Assembly: GCA_027257055.1 (NCBI GenBank)
Contig: JAPVLO010000133.1
Location: forward strand, 3,038,001-3,102,000
Source: Cephalopachus bancanus
Taxonomy: Eukaryota > Chordata > Mammalia > Primates > Tarsiidae
Length of the DNA stretch: 64,000 nucleotides
Reading direction: 5' to 3'
Part shown: positions 12,106 through 24,274 of the stretch, piece by piece
Layout: each line of letters opens with the position of its first letter
Position numbering within the stretch: the first letter of the stretch is position 1
Notes under the pieces: model-generated
What the model saw: the letters and a program-made list of their open reading frames with translations, nothing else
What the model was told of the DNA's origin: nothing
Databases searched by the model: none
Position numbers and translations under genes: made by a program

Positions 12106-12672
12106 TTAACTATTCAGTCTAGCCTATGCAGAAGATACATAGGGCTTAGAGAATTTAAATTAGTGATTACAAATTGACTCCCTTAGTTGGTCTACTTGAA
12201 GGTATCATTTTTGCTGTGCTGTTCTTCCTAAAGCAAATACACATAAGCCTTGGCATCTAGTATGTACCTTTTAAACTAAGAAAAAGTGTTTTTCTCTCTA
12301 TACATCTGTAAAAGCAATCTACTACAATCTCAAAGGGAACCTAATACACCTTTACTATCTTGCCTCAGAATCATATAAAATCTCTGGTTCCATCCCATAA
12401 TTAATCCAAAAAGTTTTTTATCATCACCATCACTCTCCACAGGACATAATGATGGTCCTCTACGCAAATGACATTTTGGTGATATGATCTGGACATCAAG
12501 ATATGTTATCCTTGAACCTTGGGAAGATACCCACATATGGCAGAGTAGAAGATACATCTCATGAAAATATAGGAACCCATCAACTCAGGGAATTTTATAG
12601 CGACCCAATGTCTGAATATTTTCTCCAAGATGAAGGGTAAGTTTCTGTGCAGTGAGCCTCCTACCATAAAAC
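12106..12672. other. Unique DNA
   Basis: No gene or recognised repeat. Confidence 0.4.
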
Positions 12673-12681
12673 AGGCACAAT

Positions 12682-12967
12682 CGCTGGGCACAGTGGCTCA
12701 TGCCTGTAATCCAAGCACTTTGGGAGGTGGAGGCAAGAGGATTGCCTGAGCCCAGGGGTTTGAGACCAGCATGGGCAACTTGGCAAGACCTCATCTCTAC
12801 AATAAATCAAGAAATTAGCCAGACATGGTGGTGAGTGTCTGTGGTTCCAGCTACTTGGAAAGCTGAGGGGGGAAGGATCACCTGAGCCCAGCAAGTTAAG
12901 CCTGTAGTGGCCATGAGTGTGCCACTGCACTGTAACCTTTGTAAAAGACTCAAAAAAAGAAAAAGAA
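12682..12967 (+). mobile_element. Alu, middle-aged, lineage-type linker
   Basis: Dimeric Alu in sense with target duplication aggcacaat (12673-12681 and 12968-12976). It has the lineage marker CTACAATAAATC but a longer 'ggctcatgcctgtaat' head. It therefore seems to branch before the one-base head deletion of the youngest copies. Confidence 0.9.
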
Positions 12968-12976
12968 AGGCACAAT

Positions 12977-13370
12977 GCTTAAAAATCTTTGTGTATCAGA
13001 GGCAACATCAAAAGATGCCACAGTCCAAAATGAGAGCCCCATGATTCGAATCCTAAGCATACTGTGCAAACTGGTGTTGGCTATACCTTGTCTTCCTTGA
13101 TACCCAGTCTCTTCACCACTCCATGAACCATCTGAATACCCTCCTATTACAATACCTTATAATACATTAGCCAGAGCTGATTTCTTACACTTGCATGCAA
13201 GAATCCTTAAATGTATAGTCCCCAAATTGGAAAGCAGCAAAAATCACAGTTACAATAAATTCACAATCATAAAGTATTTATATAATAGTAAGTGAAAATA
13301 GCAATATATAAAATGTTATATATATACAAATGAGTGCAATAAATATCAAAACTGCATAGAAAACACTGGG
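12977..13370. other. AT-rich unique DNA
   Basis: About 400 bases with no gene and no family that I can name. Confidence 0.4.
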
Positions 13371-13374
13371 AGGA

Positions 13375-13500
13375 AATATATCAAAATGTTGAGTGGTTTC
13401 CTCTGATAATGGGAAAATGAATGGTTTTTATTTTTCCTTCTACATCTATTTCCAATTCTCTATAATGAATATCTAATTCATTTATAATAGAAAATGCTTA
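13375..13500 (+). repeat. Ancient LINE-like 3' tail
   Basis: 'aaaatgttgagtggtttcct', 'ataatgggaaaatgaatgg', 'tttccttctacatc', 'attctctataatgaatatc' and a terminal 'tttataatagaaaa' match a common old 3' tail that I associate with ancient L1/HAL1-age elements. A related tail lies at 57820-57905. The family is uncertain. Confidence 0.4.
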
Positions 13501-13799
13501 TCTTGTAAAAATCAGGTTAGCGGGAAGATAATAAAATTTGAAAAGACTTCATATATTAGACATTGTTAATGTTTTGTGTGCTAAGCTAAATCTTCTAATT
13601 TTAAAAAAATCTGCTAGGATAAATGAACCAATACAGAAAAGTTCTTTGAGCTCATTAGACGTCACATGTCACATTCCTCTCTGGAGTTGCATTTATTACC
13701 CTACCCCTGCCCAGTCGATGGAAGTTATTCACCAGCACTATAAAAAGGAAGTATCGAGGAAACCTTCAAATGAAAGACTGGAGCCTAGAACCTTGGTGT

Positions 13800-14230
13800 A
13801 GTCGTTTCCTGGTGCCACTGTAACCAGTTGCCACAAACGCAGTGCTTAAAAAACATGCACTTAGTATCTTACCATTTTGAAGTTTAGAGGTCTATGCTAG
13901 GTGTTGGCAAGGTTATGCTACTTTTGAAGGCTTTAGGGTAGAATCCCTTTCTTTGCTTTTTTCCAGCTTCTAGAGGCCACTGAATTCCTTGGTCCATGGT
14001 TCTCCTCACGTGACGCAGACCTCTGCTTCTTCTCGAACTCTGACCCGCCTGCCTCCCTCTTATAAGGACCTTTGTGATTACAATGGGCCAATCCAGATAA
14101 TCTGGGATGTTCTCTCCACCTCAGGGTCCTTAACCTAATCACATCTGCAAAGTCCCTCCTGTCTGCAGGTTTCAGGAATAAGTTCGTGGGTATCTCTGGG
14201 GAGAGAGAGCATTGTTCTGTCTACCACACA
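13800..14230 (-). mobile_element. ERVL-MaLR-type LTR, antisense
   Basis: Starts 'gtcgtttcctggtgccactg' and ends 'ttctgtctaccacac', with 'tttttccagcttctagagg', 'gacctctgcttctt', 'cctccctcttataaggacc', 'ttgtgattacaatgggcca' and 'cctaatcacatctgcaaag'. This is a common old non-autonomous LTR read backwards. No internal retroviral sequence remains. Confidence 0.65.
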
Positions 14231-15330
14231 GGTTTTCAAAACCTCAGCAATCAAATCAAGACTCATTGCCTTTGTGGAATGAGAGACAGAGGAGTTCTTT
14301 TCACTGCAGCCCCCCAGCCCAGGTACTGGTCGTGACAACTGGGGGTCTGATAAAGAAGTTGAGGTGGCCCTCGCAACTCTCAAACAGGATGACACAACAT
14401 TGCATTTTAAAAGGAGATCTGTTGCTGAATGTTTTAAAAGTTCTAAGATCGTTGTGCTCCTTGACAATACTCAGGCAGACTGGAAATTCTTGATTTTTTT
14501 GTTGTTGTGGTTGCAGCTTCTTTCTTTTGTACTAGCTTATTTCCTTCACAATATCCGCCAGACTGAAGGGTATTCCACGTTTATGTGGTGACCCCTCCCA
14601 ATAAAAGACTTTATATCTGCCCAAGACAGAAGCAAAACTAAGAAGACATGAGTCATCACACAATTATCTTGGGAAAGGAAATAAAAGAACAAAGTGATAA
14701 CTGAACTCTATTCTGGGATGGCTTTTGCCTAATATGTGCAGCAACAGCACCTCAGAACAACCAAAGAGTCTCCTTTTTACAATTTTTTGTTAACAATATG
14801 GTGCCAGTTTGGCTGAGTTGGGGAGAAACTTTGTATATTGTCTGTTTCTTATTCTGTCAAAGGCTATTGTTTCAAGAATTACATTTCATAGCATTTCATG
14901 ATTACAGAATATTTCACATATCTTATTTAATATTTACATTACTTAATGCATTCTAAGGAATAAATATTCTATTTTAGTAATATCCTTGTCCTCTGTTAAC
15001 ACTTTAGCTTAGCATCAGAGTGGTATGAGGGCACTTGTTTAACAACAGGCTCCCTCTTGCACACCTTTCACCCCAGAAAAAGCCCTAAATTGCAGTCATT
15101 TTGAATGTATGTCCATATGTAAATGCTCCCGTCATAGCTGGTTTCAAGCCACCAAAGCATCTTTCAAGGAGTGAGGATGCATACCATCAGCCTTGCAAGT
15201 AGATTGGAGCGGGCTTCCTAATATTATTCCAACTTAGCATTCAAGCTTCCTGTTAGAGGACAGGATCCCTAGTGGATTTAACAAAGGGGGAACAGAATCA
15301 ACCTTTGAAGAAACACCAAGGTGGTACTAT
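14231..15330. other. Unique DNA with a weak MIR trace
   Basis: No gene seen. 14890-15000 ('tatcttatttaatatttaca' and following) could be an antisense MIR, but the match is weak. Confidence 0.35.
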
Positions 15331-15334
15331 GAAG

Positions 15335-15715
15335 TCAAAACCAGCTTTCACAGGAATTCATGTCGTGGGCACGGCGCTCTGCCCGGTTGCCCACAGTCCC
15401 CCAAGTGGTTCTACTGGCCTCTCCAGGCTTCAGTGTGCCTGAACTCCAACAGTGGTCCTTGCTGCGGGAGACAGCCCTCAAGGCTTGAAGCTCTGGCCCC
15501 ACCCCCACAAGGGGCAAATGACTAATGGGTGGTGCGGGCGGGATCCAGAGAGCTCCCACCCAGGATCTTCTGTGTGATGTCTTCTGGGTCTCAGCTTGGA
15601 ATCACACGCTTGGTTCACACCTTCTTGTTTGTCCAAGAAGTGATTCTTTAGCAAATGACACACACATGAATTCTCATCTTGGGGTCTGCTTCTGGGGTGC
15701 CCAAACTAAGATAGA
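15335..15715. other. GC-richer block, possible old LTR
   Basis: Less AT-rich than its flanks. The end 'tctgcttctggggtgcccaa' followed by 'actaagat' resembles the end of ERVL-type LTRs, but I cannot trace a full element. Open frames here do not resemble proteins. Confidence 0.3.
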
Positions 15716-15719
15716 TGAG

Positions 15720-17785
15720 GATGATCACATCAAATCTTTGCTCCTAATTTTCCCTCATTTCAAAATAGCTTGGCTTCAACAAAGTATTTTTCCAGCAATC
15801 AGGGTGTATGTTAATCTACAATTTCTGATCCATAGTGAGAATTCAGTGTATTTACAACATAAAATACTTAGTAGATTTGGGTCAGGGGACTATCCAATTC
15901 TAGAAAATGGTGCCAGAGAGTGCTAAACTATTAGATTAGACTAGCAGGAATTTGAGACATTCTTACACATATTATCTAAAACTTCTGGATCCAGGTTGGT
16001 CCCAACATAGTATAGGGCCACTTATAGGCCAATCCCTGATGACACCTGATCATGTAAGTTCAGCATTTCAGAAGCTGCACAGTGAAAAAGTTATGTCACA
16101 ACATGGTGGAATTCTGTTAATAACCTAAGTTAACTAGATCTTTTCTGACTAAGGAAAAAAAAGATCTCTCTGCACTCTGTGGAAAAGATTCCATTTGTCT
16201 TTGGAAACACACCCCATGACTAAATTGAAAGGTCCATCATGCTTATAAAGATAATGTCAAGGGCATGATCTGTAACAAGAAACCACTACCATTTGCCCAT
16301 AACAAAGCAGCGACAAGACTCTGCTTTGACGCCTGGAGACTCTCTTTGGCTTCACGCACAAAAAAAGAACCCAGAGGAATGTTTGTGCTTCCAGATGAAA
16401 ACATAAAAACCCTACTACCAGAAAAAACCTTAAAAATTCTTCACAACCAGAATTGAGGATTTGTCCGTGTATGGAGTGCACACCTGTTGGCAAACTTACC
16501 TGAATGACTGGTGCAATATGGGGGAAATTGTGTCTTCACTTTCTGTACAAATCACAAAACTGAAACAGGGTAAGGCACGCTGTGTGACTGGAAAATTGGA
16601 AAAATACAAAGAGACCCCTTTAGATTCACAACTGTCAGTCTTCCGTTGCCTTCTGGAATAAGAAAGGTTAGATTCTCATACATCTTTTTAGAGAACAGAT
16701 AAATGAGGCCAGAAAATAAAGCAGGCACTTCCAGGCAAAGATAAAAGTATGAACAAACCGGAAATATTACAGAACTTTGCAATCTGTGTTTACACAAGAA
16801 TTATCATGACAATTATTGAAAAGAGTATAGTCCAAGCACAGATTCTTAAGTCATATGTTCTCAGGTGACTTGCAAGTTGCTACCTGAAGACAGAGCGTAA
16901 CGGGTTAAATCTTGAAACATTCTTTCTGATTTTACTGATGTAATCAGTCCACCTAATCATCAAGTTTTCTGGCTTGAGGAAAAGAAAGATTTCGGAGGAA
17001 ATATTCTTTTAAGTGACACAGATTGGAAATAGATTAGCAAGTCAGGGAACACAAATTGATAGAAAAAGTTTAATATTATACTAACTCTGTACACAATAGT
17101 GATGAGAAAAAAGAATTGCAGAAGGCTGTCAGGGTCATAAAAATTAATTAGAGACTCTATTTACATAAGATGTTATATATCTAAGCAGAGATATGACAAA
17201 GAGATTGTTGTGGTGGAGTAGTGTGTCTCTGTGTTTAAACTCATTGCTCACAGAGGCGAGACCAGGGATGAACAAAACCCAGGTCACATGCTGGTGTTGC
17301 ATGGCTTCTTGCCAGTCAAGGAAACAAAGTTTTACTGAATTCAGTGTCTTAAAGAAAGAAGTAGATTCTATAGCAGGTAAGGGAATAAGAGATGGAAGAG
17401 AAGAAAGAGATATCATATGACAAAACCATTCATCTTCAGGACAAATAAGCCAATATCTGAAATAAAATAGATTATTTTTTCTTTTGCATAAAACCTTGAA
17501 GGGTCCTTATGAATGTTTCTTCCAAGCCCATTGCTTCTTGATTCCTTCCCCCACAGAAGTGTATTGGTGGAAATTTAATGACTATCATTTGTTTCTTCCC
17601 ATTTATTCCACTGCCACTGCCCTTGGCCTTAAACTTCCAAGTCCTAAAGTTGTTCAAGGTAAAGCCAAACTCCTGTTTATCACAGTTCTCACTCATGATC
17701 ATGTGAATAAGCAAGGTGGTCAAGTAGGACCAGGTAGGGAAGAATTAGAAGCCAAATAGTAAAGCCTAGCTGAAGCTCACCTCAT
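15720..17785. other. Unique AT-rich DNA
   Basis: About 2 kb without a recognised gene, RNA or repeat. Short open frames only. Confidence 0.45.
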
Positions 17786-17797
17786 AGAGACACAATC

Positions 17798-17798
<1 letters not shown>

Positions 17799-17849
<51 letters not shown>
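17799..17849 (+). repeat. (TG)n microsatellite, about 25 units
   Basis: A perfect TG run. It lies inside the target duplications of the adjacent Alu, in the place of its poly-A tail. Confidence 0.98.
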
Positions 17850-18668
<819 letters not shown>

Positions 18669-18685
18669 CTGGGTATTATATACAT

Positions 18686-18806
18686 GATAGATAGATAAAT
18701 AGATAGATAGATAGATAGATAGATGCTAGATTTTATATATATAAATAAAATATATAGAGATATTTTATATATATATATATGCATATATATAGAGAGAGAG
18801 AGAGAG
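18686..18806 (+). repeat. Compound GATA / AT / AG microsatellite
   Basis: GATA units (18686-18724), an AT-rich stretch with a TATATA run (to 18789), then (AG)n to 18806. It sits where the tail of the following antisense Alu should be. Confidence 0.95.
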
Positions 18807-19097
18807 TCAGCGTCTCACCCTGTTGCATAGGCTAGAGGGCAGTAGCATGATCAGGGTTCACCACAGCCTCGACCTCCTGGGCTCAAGTGATCCTTCCGCT
18901 TCAGCCTCCCTAGTAGCTAAAACTACAGGCACATGCCACCATGCCCAGCTAATTTGGAGATTCTTTTTTTGTAGGGTTGAGGTCTTGCCATTGCCATGCT
19001 GTCCAGGCAGGCCTCAAACTCCTGGCCTCAAGTGATCCTCCCATCTTGGCCTCCCAAAATGCTGGGGTTATGGGTGTGAGAGTCACCGTGCCCAACT
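18807..19097 (-). mobile_element. Alu (older) with microsatellite tail
   Basis: Antisense dimer: 'gtctcaccctgttgcatagg', 'cctccctagtagctaaaact', 'ttggcctcccaaaatgctgg'. The imperfect flanking duplication ctgggtattat (about 18669) and ctgggtgttat (about 19098) encloses the microsatellite as well. Confidence 0.9.
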
Positions 19098-19109
19098 CTG
19101 GGTGTTATT

Positions 19110-19710
19110 TAATTTTACTGAGAGCCACCAACCCAATAGACCTCAGTACTGCAGATAAGCTGTGGCTGATGATTCCAAATAGGACCATGAGGAATTGAGG
19201 GACACAGCTGCACGCAGGATCCCAGAGGAAGCCCAGCAGAATGCACAGTTTCAAGGCACTGAATAAAAGCTGGAAAAAATTTGCTGATGAGGAACACCGG
19301 GAGGCCTCCCACGCCTGTTTGAGGTTATTCCAACTGAGATTATGAAAGAGAGAGTCTCAGAGATCTGAGGCCCACCTCGAGGGCAAATATCTGAGAAATA
19401 GATCTGAGCGGAAGTATACGTGGTCCTTTAACACCCAACATCAGTTGGGGGCCAAACCAGACAACAACACATCCTCAGCCCCGTGTCACAATGTCTAACA
19501 TACCCTTCCACTTGGTTAAGTCAGTCATTTTGCATCTGCAAGGAAGCACCAAGTCAAACAGGTCTCCTGACCTTCTCTGTGTGAGTCGATTCTTGACAGA
19601 CATCAAAGCCAAGATGACTGTAAACAGCCTGACAGCTCTATTAAGACAAAGACAAAGGAGGTGATACTCAACGAGTTCAAAGAATCAAAAGCAACTCAAT
19701 TTTTAAATTA
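19110..19710. other. Unique DNA
   Basis: No gene or recognised repeat. Confidence 0.4.
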
Positions 19711-19712
19711 TA

Positions 19713-19918
19713 CAGGGAGTGCCATAAAAAATGTATGCACATTGTAAGAGATGTCTGCCATCATCAGAAGTGTCTGGACACTGAAAGTAACTGCTTTGAG
19801 CACCTGTTATAATTACAGAAGGCAAACATGACTTGTATTTATCTTATTGAGTGTTACAATTTTAATACAACTTTTTTTTCTTTCTTAAAATGTGTATACA
19901 TATTTTTGGCTTCCTCTG
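19713..19918 (+). mobile_element. Mariner-type miniature element, copy A
   Basis: A 206-base element flanked by TA on both sides (19711-19712, 19919-19920), the mariner target. Imperfect terminal inverted repeats start cagggagtgccataaaaaat on the left and cagaggaagccaaaaatatg on the right (read inward). Bases 19764-19812 still encode a transposase-like C-terminus (reads CLDTESNCFEHLL, then stop). It is therefore an internal-deletion derivative of an autonomous mariner, not a random MITE. A sister copy lies at 43238. Confidence 0.85.
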
Positions 19919-19970
19919 TATACTTCAGACAACATTCCAGAAAATAAAATGTTTTAAAAACACGTTACAA

Positions 19971-20262
19971 CCGCCGGGCTCGGTGGCTCAGCCTGTAATC
20001 CCGTGCCTTTGGGAGGCTGAGGAGAGTGGATTGCCTGAGCCCGCGGGTTCGAGACCTGCCTGGGCAGGCGAGACCTCATCTCTACAATAAATCAAAAAAA
20101 TTAGCCGGGCGTGGTAGCGCGCACCTGTAGTTCCAGCTACTTGGAAGGCTGAGGCGGAAGGATCGCCGGAGCCCAGCAGGTCGAGGCTGCGGTGGCCAGG
20201 AGCAGCCACTGCACTCCAGTCTGAGTGACAGAGTGAGACTCCAACTCAAAAAAAAAAAAAAC
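19971..20262 (+). mobile_element. Young lineage-specific Alu
   Basis: Full-length, with target duplication cacgttacaa (19961-19970, 20263-20272), 53 bases from the mariner element. A good representative of the subfamily: short head, B box 'gggttcgagacc', CTACAATAAATC linker, 'ggaaggctgaggcggaagga', 'gactccaactc' end and a 14-A tail. Confidence 0.95.
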
Positions 20263-20474
20263 CACGTTACAAAACTATCAGATATTATTGTACATGGAAT
20301 ATGGGCTGTGTTTTAAAAAGACCTTTACAAATTCTTTTTCCTCTAGTACACTCTGAATCAATCCCTAAAGCTGACCCATAACACTTAACTCTTTCAAATA
20401 CCACTACTTTCAGAAAGGCTTCTGTGAAGACCTGCATGGCCTGTTAAAAATCATCATTATAAAAATGTCATCTA
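20263..20474. other. Short spacer
   Basis: Unique DNA between two Alus. Confidence 0.4.
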
Positions 20475-20757
20475 GGCCGGGCTCGGTGGCTTAGTCTGTA
20501 ATCCCAGCATTGGGGAGGCCAAGGTGAGTGAGTAGCCTGAGCCTGTGGGTTCGAGACCAGCTCAGGCAAGTTGGTGAGAGCTCGTCTCTATAATAAATCA
20601 AAAGTTAGCCGGGTGTGGTAGCACACGCCTATAGTTCCAGCTACTTGGAAGGTTGAGGTGGAAGGATCGCTGGAGCCCAGCAGGTCAACGCTGGGGTGGC
20701 CATGAAGCGCCACTGCACTTCAGCCTGGGTGACAGAGTGAGACTCCAACTCAAAATA
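20475..20757 (+). mobile_element. Young lineage-specific Alu, more diverged
   Basis: Sense copy with the lineage markers (ctataataaatc, gactccaactc). The tail has become (AT)n. Flanks end and restart with 'atctag' after an A-rich stretch, consistent with an imperfect target duplication. Confidence 0.92.
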
Positions 20758-20972
20758 TATATATATAAAATCTAGTGGTCTTGGAAATTTTCTATAGTAA
20801 AAGAGAAAGTGGAATGGAACTCGGGTGTGGGTTTCTTGGATTCCAATCCAATTAGCTTTGGAAATTAATAGTTCTTTGTATTCTGGCACTAGATGATGCT
20901 GTTTAATTGGCCAGTTTTTGTTTTCAGTCTTAATTCCAAACTTCACATTCTGAGTTACTGAGTAGATGAACA

Positions 20973-20999
20973 TTTTCTAGATGAACATCATCTAGAAAA
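20973..20999. repeat. Perfect 11-bp inverted repeat, 5-base loop
   Basis: Arms ttttctagatg (20973-20983) and catctagaaaa (20989-20999) around aacat. A nearby third copy of 'agatgaacat' (20963-20972) suggests a local copy event. Confidence 0.9.
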
Positions 21000-21206
21000 C
21001 TGTATGAGCTCAAACTTTTGCCAGAACACTGAGGTAACATTAAAATCCCAGGGGCAACACTCTGTGTCCACAGTTCTGCAGCGTTTATGGCAGAAGTCAC
21101 AAACAAGCTGTCTAGCCTACTCCAGGGCCTCCACACAGTTTTTCTCTTACTGTTCTTCTTTCTTTTTTTCCTTTCTGTTCTTGTTTTTTCCTTTCTGTTC
21201 TTCTTT

Positions 21207-21505
21207 CTTTTTTTTTTTTTTTTTTGAGTGAAGGTCTCACTCCATCACCCACCCTGGAGTGCAGTAGCATGATCGCAGCTCACCACAGCCTCAACCTGCT
21301 GGGCTCAGGTGATCCTCCCGCCTCAGCCTCTCAATAGCTGGGACTACAGGCACTCACCACCATGCCCAGTTGGTTTTGGGGTTTTTTTTTTGTAGACATG
21401 AGGTCCTGCCATGTTGCCCAGGCTTGTCTCCAACTCCTGGGCTCAAGCAATCCTCCCACCTCAACCTCCCCAAAGTACTGGGATTACAGATGTAAGCCCC
21501 TTAGG
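21207..21505 (-). mobile_element. Alu (AluJ-like)
   Basis: Antisense dimer with poly-T tail (21207-21225), 'gcctcagcctctcaatagct', a T-rich linker 'tttttttttgtagacatgag', and 'ccaaagtactgggattacag'. The T tail is preceded by an imperfect tandem of cctttctgttctt (21170-21205). Confidence 0.92.
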
Positions 21506-21509
21506 CCAG

Positions 21510-23610
21510 ATGCTGACCTGCCGTGCCCCCCCCATCCTTACTAGCCCTGGGTCGTTTACGTAATTACTGTAACTACCCAACCCTCTGGACAGGTGCGAAC
21601 ATTTGCTGCCCCTTTATGTCTAGGACCATGCAGTGTTTGTCTCACCTTAAGACTGTATCTTTCTCAGAACTTTCCACATCTCTGTAATATAGATTCTGCA
21701 GCTGGGTTCTGTGATAGCTTCCTCCCTTTTGGTCAAGGACCCTGGAAATAGCATCAGCTCACCAAATATTAGGACACAAAGCCAATGGAGTCCAACATCA
21801 GCAAACACTTTAGTGCCAATAGACTCAAAATGACTAAACATTGCCTATGATTTGGCCTAAAGATGTTAGAATAGAAAATGTTATCAAAGGAAGGGCAGGG
21901 AAGGGAACATTCAGGAAAGAGGGAAATGAGTGAATGAGAAGGAGATAGAGAAGAGGAGCAAAAACCAGGAGGGAAAGACTCTGTCCCCCTGGAAGAAAGA
22001 CCTTTGCATACCACCCACAATTCTCTCAGGGGTCCCAGTGATACCAGTTGTTTACCCAGGATTAAAGCAACACATTAGAAGACAAACAAAGTTGTAGGAG
22101 AAGTCAGACTTTTACCTACTAGGTAAAAACATTATATAATCACTTGGAACATGAGGAAGGATGTCCCATTTGTTCCACGCAAGCCTGTGAAGGAAAAAAC
22201 ATTCTCCTGAAATGTGTTAGTTTCTCTCAAGGTTTTGCCGCCTTGCCTGCTCAAGCTCACCAAAAAGTCAGTAATAGACACTAACCTCATCATCTTCCAA
22301 ACCAACCATTCTTGTGACAGAAAAAAGCCAGTTTCATTATTTCAGTTTATTTCCAATATTTAATAACAGGAGACGTTTTGAGGGCACTAACAGGGTTACT
22401 TGTCAGGAAATCCTTTTACATAAGGCTAAAACAAGCCAGGAGTGACACTTGAAATTGATCATCCTTTTAGCCATTCTGTCAAGCTTCCGAAAATTAATGA
22501 GAGGGCTGCAGCAGGAAGTGACTTACCAGAACATCGCACGAATTTGCTGATCCTGACTTGCTGAAATTCTGCTTACCTAATGCAAAGCTATCACTTCTCC
22601 AGAGTAAAAGATTCTACACACATCATCTCCTGGGGTTCCTCACTCAAGGGTGCTGTCTCCTCGGGCAAGTAAGAGCAAAATGCAAAAGAAAGCCATTGTC
22701 CTTGGTTGTCAGAATGGCATAACACTTTTCAGGCTCCAACACAAAATCCCTGTGTTTATATAAAAATCAAGGTTCGGGACATGGGACAACATTTGTTCAA
22801 CAGTGTTCATCGAGGGAACACAGAGTTCAGAGCGCTACTTGAGATGCAATAAGAAACGTACCTGGGTGAAACTTACCTTCATAAGGAAGGTGGTCTCATG
22901 GCAAAGGAATGGACTCTCCCATTTCTCCAGAAATGAGAAACTTAACCGCAGGAACTCTGGAAAGATACAGTAATCTCTGTCCCTAAATACTAAAATTGAC
23001 TGAGTCAAAGGAAAAACCAGTGCAAACAATTTAAGGATGACAAGTGATGACCATTAGGTAGTCCCTTTATGTGTTAAATAATAAAACACCCCGCCCATTT
23101 CCCACCTCACTTTCCCTACAAACCCGGGCCTCTAGCTACGCAGTTTTCCTACAAGACTATCTCAGACAACACTGCTGGCTAGTGGGACTTGGGGGAAACT
23201 ATCAGATCCCACATTTACCAGTATTTTTTTCTTCTTTCTTGAGTCGGTTATAAGGGAGGTTTAGACATGGGTTGCAGTTCCAAAAACTTTTCCTCTTTCA
23301 GTGTTCATTGTTTAAACTTTATTCTCATAAGGTCCTGTTAGTTTTTTTCTTTCTTTCCCCTCTGTTTTGAATTCTTCCTCAATTCACACAGAAAAATATT
23401 CGATTGCTTTCTCCTTATCTTCCCACCCTTCTCCTTCTGTCAACTCTGGTAAATCCAAAAAAAACGTGATAAGAAGGCGGTCACTATTTAGGCCTCAACA
23501 CAAGTACTGAATTTCCCAGAATTGTTGTCTAAAGTTGTTTTCTACTCTATCTTTCTTCTATCTCTCAATTACCCCAATTATTTTTTTAAATAAGCACCAT
23601 TAATATTGCT
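21510..23610. other. Unique DNA block
   Basis: Two kilobases with almost no recognisable repeats. No coding frame, no obvious RNA. Such repeat-poor stretches sometimes hold conserved regulatory DNA, but the sequence alone does not show it. Confidence 0.4.
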
Positions 23611-23614
23611 GTTA

Positions 23615-23835
23615 AAATCATGGTATTCAGAATTAAACTCCCTGGGCTCAAGTCTTAGTTGTGTCACTTATTAGCTAGGCAAACTTGAACCTCTAGGACC
23701 TCAGTTTTCTCCTCTGTAAAATATACATAATCATGGCATTTACCTTGCAGGAATATTGTGAAAAGTAAATGAATTAATACTTGTAATGGACTTAAATCAG
23801 TGCCTGACACATAGAAAACTTCAATGTTTTATTTT
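23615..23835 (+). repeat. MIR SINE
   Basis: Clear sense MIR: 'ctccctgggctcaagtctta', 'gttgtgtcacttattagcta', 'acctcagttttctcctctgt', 'aaaatatacataatcatgg', 'gcaggaatattgtgaaaagt', 'cagtgcctgacacatagaaa'. Confidence 0.9.
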
Positions 23836-24109
23836 ATTGTCGATATTGCAAGATTATTTCCTGATGCTACGTTTTTAACTTTAAATATTTGAACTTAGCT
23901 CATACTTAGGATTAAACAAATTTTGTGACTTGGCCTAGAGCTTAACTACCATAGAGAATGTCATTTCAAATAGAAGATATGTTTAGATTTTCTTAAATGC
24001 CCTTAAATTATTATAAAATGTCTTAATTAAAAATAAATTGCATGTTCATATTGACATCATAGAGAGTAAGGAACCATTGAATAGGAGAATGAACAGGATC
24101 TGGCTACAG

Positions 24110-24270
24110 ATGAGATTAGAAAAGAATAATTTCCAGAAACACTGTATTTGAGTGATTGCTAGAAATATTGAGAATGGGGGAGATATTCCAAGTGATGAAA
24201 ATAGCATGTGCAAAATCTTGGAGGAATGAGCAAGTTGGAAGCCTACAATTGAGATAAAGTTTTGCTTTAA
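24110..24270 (-). repeat. L2-like fragment, antisense (weak)
   Basis: 'gaaaatagcatgtgcaaaat' and 'cttggaggaatgagcaagtt' resemble the antisense L2 text around 'caagtgcaaaggccctgagg'. Diverged. Confidence 0.35.
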
Positions 24271-24274
24271 AAAA

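Noticed and set aside
15525..15926. 133-codon plus-strand open frame
   Set aside because: Composition changes sharply across it (GC-rich then AT-rich), with no protein-like pattern.
20037..20056. tRNA-like B box
   Set aside because: It is the internal pol III promoter of an Alu; no cloverleaf is present.
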